Assembly (NCBI GenBank): GCA_903854805.1
Contig: CAINXK010000083.1
Span: 1-8,968 of the forward strand
Source: an uncultured Anaerolineae bacterium
Lineage (GTDB): Bacteria > Chloroflexota > Anaerolineae > Anaerolineales > Villigracilaceae
Reading direction: 5' to 3'
DNA: 8,968 nucleotides
The position numbers and the translations under genes are program-made. The notes below the pieces were generated by a model, which saw only the letters and a program-made list of their open reading frames with translations, searched no databases and was not told where the DNA came from. The first letter of the stretch is position 1; each line of letters opens with the position of its first letter. Positions 6,235-8,968 of this stretch are shown here, in pieces.

Positions 6235-6272
6235 TGTGTCAAACGAGGACGTGTTTGAGACAGTTTGAGACA
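6235..6272. promoter_or_regulatory. Three-copy operator candidate in the divergent control region
   Basis: GTTTGAGACA occurs twice in perfect tandem (6253-6262 and 6263-6272), a 10-bp period that puts both copies on the same face of the helix. A third copy in inverse orientation, TGTGTCAAAC (6235-6244), matches with one difference. OmpR/PhoB-type regulators bind such direct repeats, and this family's regulator is encoded next door. The site lies between the kinase and cytochrome operons, so one site could control both. Downstream on the plus strand only degenerate -10 candidates (TAATGA 6289-6294, TATTTT 6295-6300) are seen, consistent with activation. The function is inferred. Confidence 0.55.
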
Positions 6273-6342
6273 TCATTTTGACGCGCACTAATGATATTTT
6301 AACAGGGTAAGTTTTTTGATGTTTTTGCTTATTACAACCAAC

Positions 6343-6347
6343 AGGAG
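6343..6347 (+). promoter_or_regulatory. Ribosome binding site that fixes the cytochrome start
   Basis: AGGAG lies 8 bases before the ATG at 6356 but only 2 bases before the in-frame GTG at 6350. The spacing favours the ATG, which also gives a standard lipoprotein signal beginning MKKM. Confidence 0.8.
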
Positions 6348-6355
6348 ATGTGGAT

Positions 6356-7813
6356 ATGAAAAAGATGCTCGTTCTGGCAAGTGCTTTGCTTGTTCTGGCT
6401 GTCATGCTTTCGGCTTGTGGTGCTCCGGCTGCCACACCTGCGCCAACAGCCGCCCCTGTAGTTCCCGCAACCGCGGCCCCCACGGTTGTCGCCGCTACCG
6501 AAGCTCCGACTGCCCTGCCTGAATTGACGGGAGATTCCATTCGTGGTGGAAAAATGTACAACAGTTGGATCACCGAAACCGGAGCAGAAGCCCCGACTGA
6601 GTTGAATCCGGTCTGGAAAGCTTCGACCGCTGGTGAAGTGTCGATATCATCATCCTGGAGTTGTTCCAAGTGCCATGGTTATGATTACAAAGGTACCAAA
6701 ATTTTCACAGGCATCCTGGTTGATGCAGGCAAAGACCCGAACGAAATTTTGGCAATCCTGAAGGGTTCGACCGATAAAAACCACGACTTTTCTTCCGTAT
6801 TGGATGATCAGGCTCTGACTGATCTGGCCTTATTCGTAAGCAAGGAAGTGATGGATGCCTCAGTAGTCGTTGTAGACAATAAGCCAGTCAATGGTAAGGC
6901 GGATGAAGGCAAAACCCTGTTCGACAATACCTGCAAAGATTGCCATGGGCCAGAATCCCTTGCAATCAACTTTAGCCCGGATTCTTCTCCTGAATATCCG
7001 GCCACAGTTGCAGAGAATGGGCCAAAAATTCTACATAAGATTCGTTTTGGTCAGCCTGGTGTGGAGAAAATGCCAGCAGGGATAGATAACAGCTGGACAA
7101 ACCAGAATTACGCAGATTTGATTGCTTATCTTCAAACCAAACCAAAGGCCAGCCCAGCGACTGAAGGTGGCCGTATGTACGATAACTGGCCCGAAGCGTT
7201 GGCTGTTGAAGCACCTACGGCCGACCAGCCCCTTTGGAAGGGTCAAAAAGGGAATAGTGGTCTTACCGGCGGCGATACCTGGCTGTGTTCTTCCTGCCAT
7301 GGCCTGGATTATAAGGGCCAGGACGGTTTGAATGCCACGGGTAGCGAAGGCTATACTGGGTTCCCTGGAATTCTGACTGCCCAGAGCATGAGTGAAGCCG
7401 ATCTGACCGGCTGGCTGGATGGATCGAAAAATAAGGATCATGACTTTAAATCCTATTTCAACGCTGACGAAATGGCTCGTATGGTCGCCTTTATGCAAAA
7501 AGGTATGATTGATCACACAGCCTTTATTGGAGCTGATGGCAAGGCGGTTGGGGATGCCACGCATGGCAAGGTTCTCTTTACCTCAGTTTGCAAAGTCTGT
7601 CATGGCGATGATGGCAAAACAATCAATTTCAAGGCTGATGAAGGCGGTAACGAGTTCCTTGGTAATATCGCCACTGAAGAACCCTGGGGCTTCATGCATG
7701 TTGCCACAGTTGGTGAACCCGGCGCGCGCATGCCTGCTGGTATGAACCTTGGTTGGTCAGCACAGGACATTGCTGATGTAATGGCCTGGGTCCAAACGCT
7801 GCCTACTAAATAA
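6356..7813 (+). CDS. Tetraheme c-type cytochrome lipoprotein with internal duplication
   Basis: This 485-residue protein has a lipoprotein signal with lipobox LSAC (C21), then an Ala/Pro/Thr-rich linker to about residue 57, so it should be anchored to the outer face of the membrane. It has four heme-binding CxxCH motifs: C103-H107, C193-H197, C311-H315 and C412-H416. The protein is two diheme modules (about 64-264 and 271-484). Each opens with GGxMYxxW, continues with a W-x-CxxCHG-x-DYKG heme domain, and ends with a class I cytochrome domain carrying Met ligand MPAG (M239, M459). In the first domain of each module the expected Met position reads NHDF (H143) or DHDF (H362), so hemes 1 and 3 may be bis-His. 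It is the first gene of the operon with the diheme cytochrome and molybdoenzyme, and is probably their electron carrier. Its natural partner and redox direction are unknown. Confidence 0.92.
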   Translation: MKKMLVLASALLVLAVMLSACGAPAATPAPTAAPVVPATAAPTVVAATEAPTALPELTGDSIRGGKMYNSWITETGAEAPTELNPVWKASTAGEVSISSSWSCSKCHGYDYKGTKIFTGILVDAGKDPNEILAILKGSTDKNHDFSSVLDDQALTDLALFVSKEVMDASVVVVDNKPVNGKADEGKTLFDNTCKDCHGPESLAINFSPDSSPEYPATVAENGPKILHKIRFGQPGVEKMPAGIDNSWTNQNYADLIAYLQTKPKASPATEGGRMYDNWPEALAVEAPTADQPLWKGQKGNSGLTGGDTWLCSSCHGLDYKGQDGLNATGSEGYTGFPGILTAQSMSEADLTGWLDGSKNKDHDFKSYFNADEMARMVAFMQKGMIDHTAFIGADGKAVGDATHGKVLFTSVCKVCHGDDGKTINFKADEGGNEFLGNIATEEPWGFMHVATVGEPGARMPAGMNLGWSAQDIADVMAWVQTLPTK

Positions 7814-7830
7814 TTGTAGTTTCGTATGCA

Positions 7831-7869
7831 GGGGAGAAGGGTTTTTAGCCCTTCCCCCCTGATTTTTTT
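7831..7869 (+). terminator. Intrinsic terminator or attenuator between the cytochrome genes
   Basis: GGGGAGAAGGG (7831-7841) pairs with CCCTTCCCCCC (7849-7859) in 10 of 11 positions around a 7-base loop. Seven T residues follow at 7863-7869. This is a typical intrinsic terminator, 17 bases after the tetraheme cytochrome stop. The next gene's ribosome binding site begins two bases after the T-run, so the element should reduce but not abolish expression of the downstream genes. Confidence 0.75.
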
Positions 7870-7870
7870 C

Positions 7871-7874
7871 AGGA
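7871..7874 (+). promoter_or_regulatory. Ribosome binding site that fixes the diheme cytochrome start
   Basis: AGGA lies 8 bases before the ATG at 7883. It overlaps the upstream in-frame ATG at 7874 and so cannot serve it. The ATG at 7826 lies before the terminator hairpin and would translate it. The start at 7883 is therefore preferred. Confidence 0.65.
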
Positions 7875-7882
7875 TGCTGAAA

Positions 7883-8473
7883 ATGAAACCTCCCAAACTT
7901 AGTTTCTCGTTATCGCCCCAGGTAGTGATCATTATCCTGGCAGTCACCGGCATTTTTTCATTTATCCTTTTCTGGAGCGCCACACCCGGCCATGCTCTAC
8001 CCGAATATGCCAATCGTACAGGCGAACCCTGCGCCACTTGTCATGTCAGTCCGGGTGGCGGCGGTCCGCGCACCCTGCGTGGTCTGATCTGGGCTTCTAA
8101 AGGCAAACCCGATAAAGTTCCTGAGCTGGCGGGTGTCTTGGCCGCGCCGGGTGCAATCGATGGCGCTGAAATTTATGAGATCGCTTGTTCCAGCTGCCAC
8201 GGTCGTCACGGTGAAGGTCTTTTTGGCCGCGAACTGGTCGGAAGCGGTCTTTCCGCTGGCAAGATCAAGGCGCAGATCCTGACTGGACGAGTGCGCAGCG
8301 GTATGCCTGCTTTCGAAGCCAAGTTTACTCCGACACAATTGGATGCTCTAACCAGTTTTGTTGCTGATATGTCCAGTGGGATTGCGACACCCATCCCTGA
8401 TTCTTTTCCACTTGACCCGGGGCACCTCATTTGTGTTCCATCACCCGATAATCCCGCTTGTGGAGGCAACTAA
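7883..8473 (+). CDS. Membrane-anchored diheme c-type cytochrome
   Basis: This 196-residue protein has one N-terminal hydrophobic helix (about 13-32) that acts as anchor or signal, with a possible cleavage site after PGHA (38). Two CxxCH motifs follow. C50-H54 lies in a short Gly-rich segment (CATCHVSPGGGG) with no obvious Met ligand. C102-H106 opens a normal class I cytochrome c domain with Met ligand M141 (GMPAF) and ends near residue 163. The tail carries two cysteines (C184, C193) outside heme motifs that might form a disulfide. It lies 69 bases after the tetraheme cytochrome with a terminator-like hairpin between, and directly abuts the molybdoenzyme (stop codon followed at once by its ATG). 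It probably passes electrons between that enzyme and the tetraheme protein or a membrane complex, which is an inference. Confidence 0.88.
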   Translation: MKPPKLSFSLSPQVVIIILAVTGIFSFILFWSATPGHALPEYANRTGEPCATCHVSPGGGGPRTLRGLIWASKGKPDKVPELAGVLAAPGAIDGAEIYEIACSSCHGRHGEGLFGRELVGSGLSAGKIKAQILTGRVRSGMPAFEAKFTPTQLDALTSFVADMSSGIATPIPDSFPLDPGHLICVPSPDNPACGGN

Positions 8474-8968
8474 ATGGCCGCCAAATTTTCACGCCGAGAC
8501 TTTCTTAAGGTAACTGTAGGCGCGGCTGGTACGGCTGCGGTCCTTGAAACAATTTCAAATGTCACTGGTAACCGGCAAACTGTGTTGGCTGCCAGTGAGG
8601 GCAGTATCAAAACTTCGTCAAACGACGTGATCGTGGCAGGCGCATGCTCGTTGTGCCCATCGGCCTGCGGTACGTTGGCACGCGTAGCCGATGGAAACGT
8701 GGTCAAGCTGGAAGGCAACCCTATGCATCCCATCAATTCTGGCTCACTCTGCCCTAAAGGGCAGGCTGCACCAGAACTGCTCTATCACCCCGATCGATTG
8801 GATGGGCCGCAAAAACTCAAGGGCGAGCGTGGCAGCGGGGAATGGGAACCTATTTCTTGGGATGAAGCCATCAAAACTGTGGCCGAGAAGATCAATGCGC
8901 TGCGTTCAGCAGGACAGCCTGAAAAACTTGTTTTCATGGCTGGAGATACACGCGGCCAGCTGCGGCCG
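8474..8968 (+). CDS. Tat-exported molybdopterin oxidoreductase, 3' end outside the window
   Basis: 165 codons are open to the right edge with no stop. The product starts with a twin-arginine signal (SRRDFLK at 6-12, hydrophobic stretch, cleavage probably near LAAS at 38-41), so it is exported folded with its cofactor. A [4Fe-4S] site follows: C58-x2-C61-x3-C65-x27-C93, then PKG with K95 in the place of the Lys that links cluster and pterin in this superfamily. WEPISWDEAI (124-133) is the usual entry into the molybdopterin domain. Four Cys ligands argue against a NarG-type enzyme (His as first ligand). They also argue against the ActB subunit of alternative complex III, whose molybdopterin-like part has lost its cofactors. 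Polysulfide/thiosulfate, tetrathionate, DMSO and formate-type relatives all fit, and the substrate cannot be read from this part. A GGAGG site 7 bases before the ATG lies inside the end of the diheme gene, implying coupled translation. Confidence 0.93.
   Translation, partial: MAAKFSRRDFLKVTVGAAGTAAVLETISNVTGNRQTVLAASEGSIKTSSNDVIVAGACSLCPSACGTLARVADGNVVKLEGNPMHPINSGSLCPKGQAAPELLYHPDRLDGPQKLKGERGSGEWEPISWDEAIKTVAEKINALRSAGQPEKLVFMAGDTRGQLRP

Noticed and set aside
6130..6669. 179-codon minus-strand frame across the divergent region and cytochrome start
   Set aside because: Its Ala/Gly/Val-rich middle is the antisense of the Ala/Pro linker of the tetraheme lipoprotein. It also overlaps the control elements.
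7031..7564. 177-codon minus-strand frame inside the tetraheme cytochrome
   Set aside because: It is an antisense shadow. The plus-strand frame has four heme motifs and a lipobox.
7826..7882. Upstream in-frame ATG starts for the diheme cytochrome (7826 and 7874)
   Set aside because: The first would translate through the terminator hairpin, and the second directly overlaps the only Shine-Dalgarno sequence. The ATG at 7883 has correct spacing.
8474..8968. Interpretation of the molybdoenzyme as NarG nitrate reductase or as ActB of alternative complex III
   Set aside because: All four cluster ligands are Cys. NarG uses His first, and the molybdopterin-like part of ActB has lost its cofactor sites.

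Overview
The window looks like a bacterial chromosome fragment of moderate G+C, most likely from a Chloroflexota lineage such as Anaerolineae. That assignment is an inference from three things: a lipoprotein with a long Ala/Pro/Thr linker, the combination of FmdE, NnrS-like and cytochrome/molybdoenzyme genes, and general protein style. No rRNA, tRNA, CRISPR array or insertion sequence was seen.

Layout. (1) 1-509, plus strand: the 3' part of an FmdE-family zinc-ribbon gene that enters from the left. (2) 510-1337: mostly non-coding, holding one small minus-strand gene for an 85-residue protein with a C-terminal membrane segment, and several dyads upstream of it. (3) 1338-2402, minus: a 12-helix NnrS-like membrane protein, possibly leaderless. 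(4) 2403-2773: non-coding, with three strong inverted repeats. (5) 2774-4123, minus: a flavin amine oxidase with its own promoter candidate. (6) 4319-6068, minus: a histidine kinase and an OmpR/PhoB-type response regulator in one operon. (7) 6069-6355: a divergent control region with a 10-bp tandem repeat plus an inverted third copy. (8) 6356-8968, plus: a tetraheme cytochrome c lipoprotein, a terminator-like hairpin, a membrane-anchored diheme cytochrome c, and the first 165 codons of a Tat-exported molybdopterin oxidoreductase that runs off the right edge. This last gene has no stop codon inside the window.

Working model. The rightward operon encodes an extracytoplasmic molybdenum (or tungsten) enzyme with six c-type hemes on two partner proteins, so it is a respiratory redox module whose substrate cannot be read from this window. 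The divergent two-component pair is the obvious candidate regulator, and the tandem repeat between the two transcription units has the geometry used by OmpR/PhoB-type regulators. The most distinctive protein is the tetraheme cytochrome. It is an internal duplication of a diheme unit in which one heme domain of each unit has an Asn/Asp-His-Asp-Phe motif where class I cytochromes usually carry the Met ligand.
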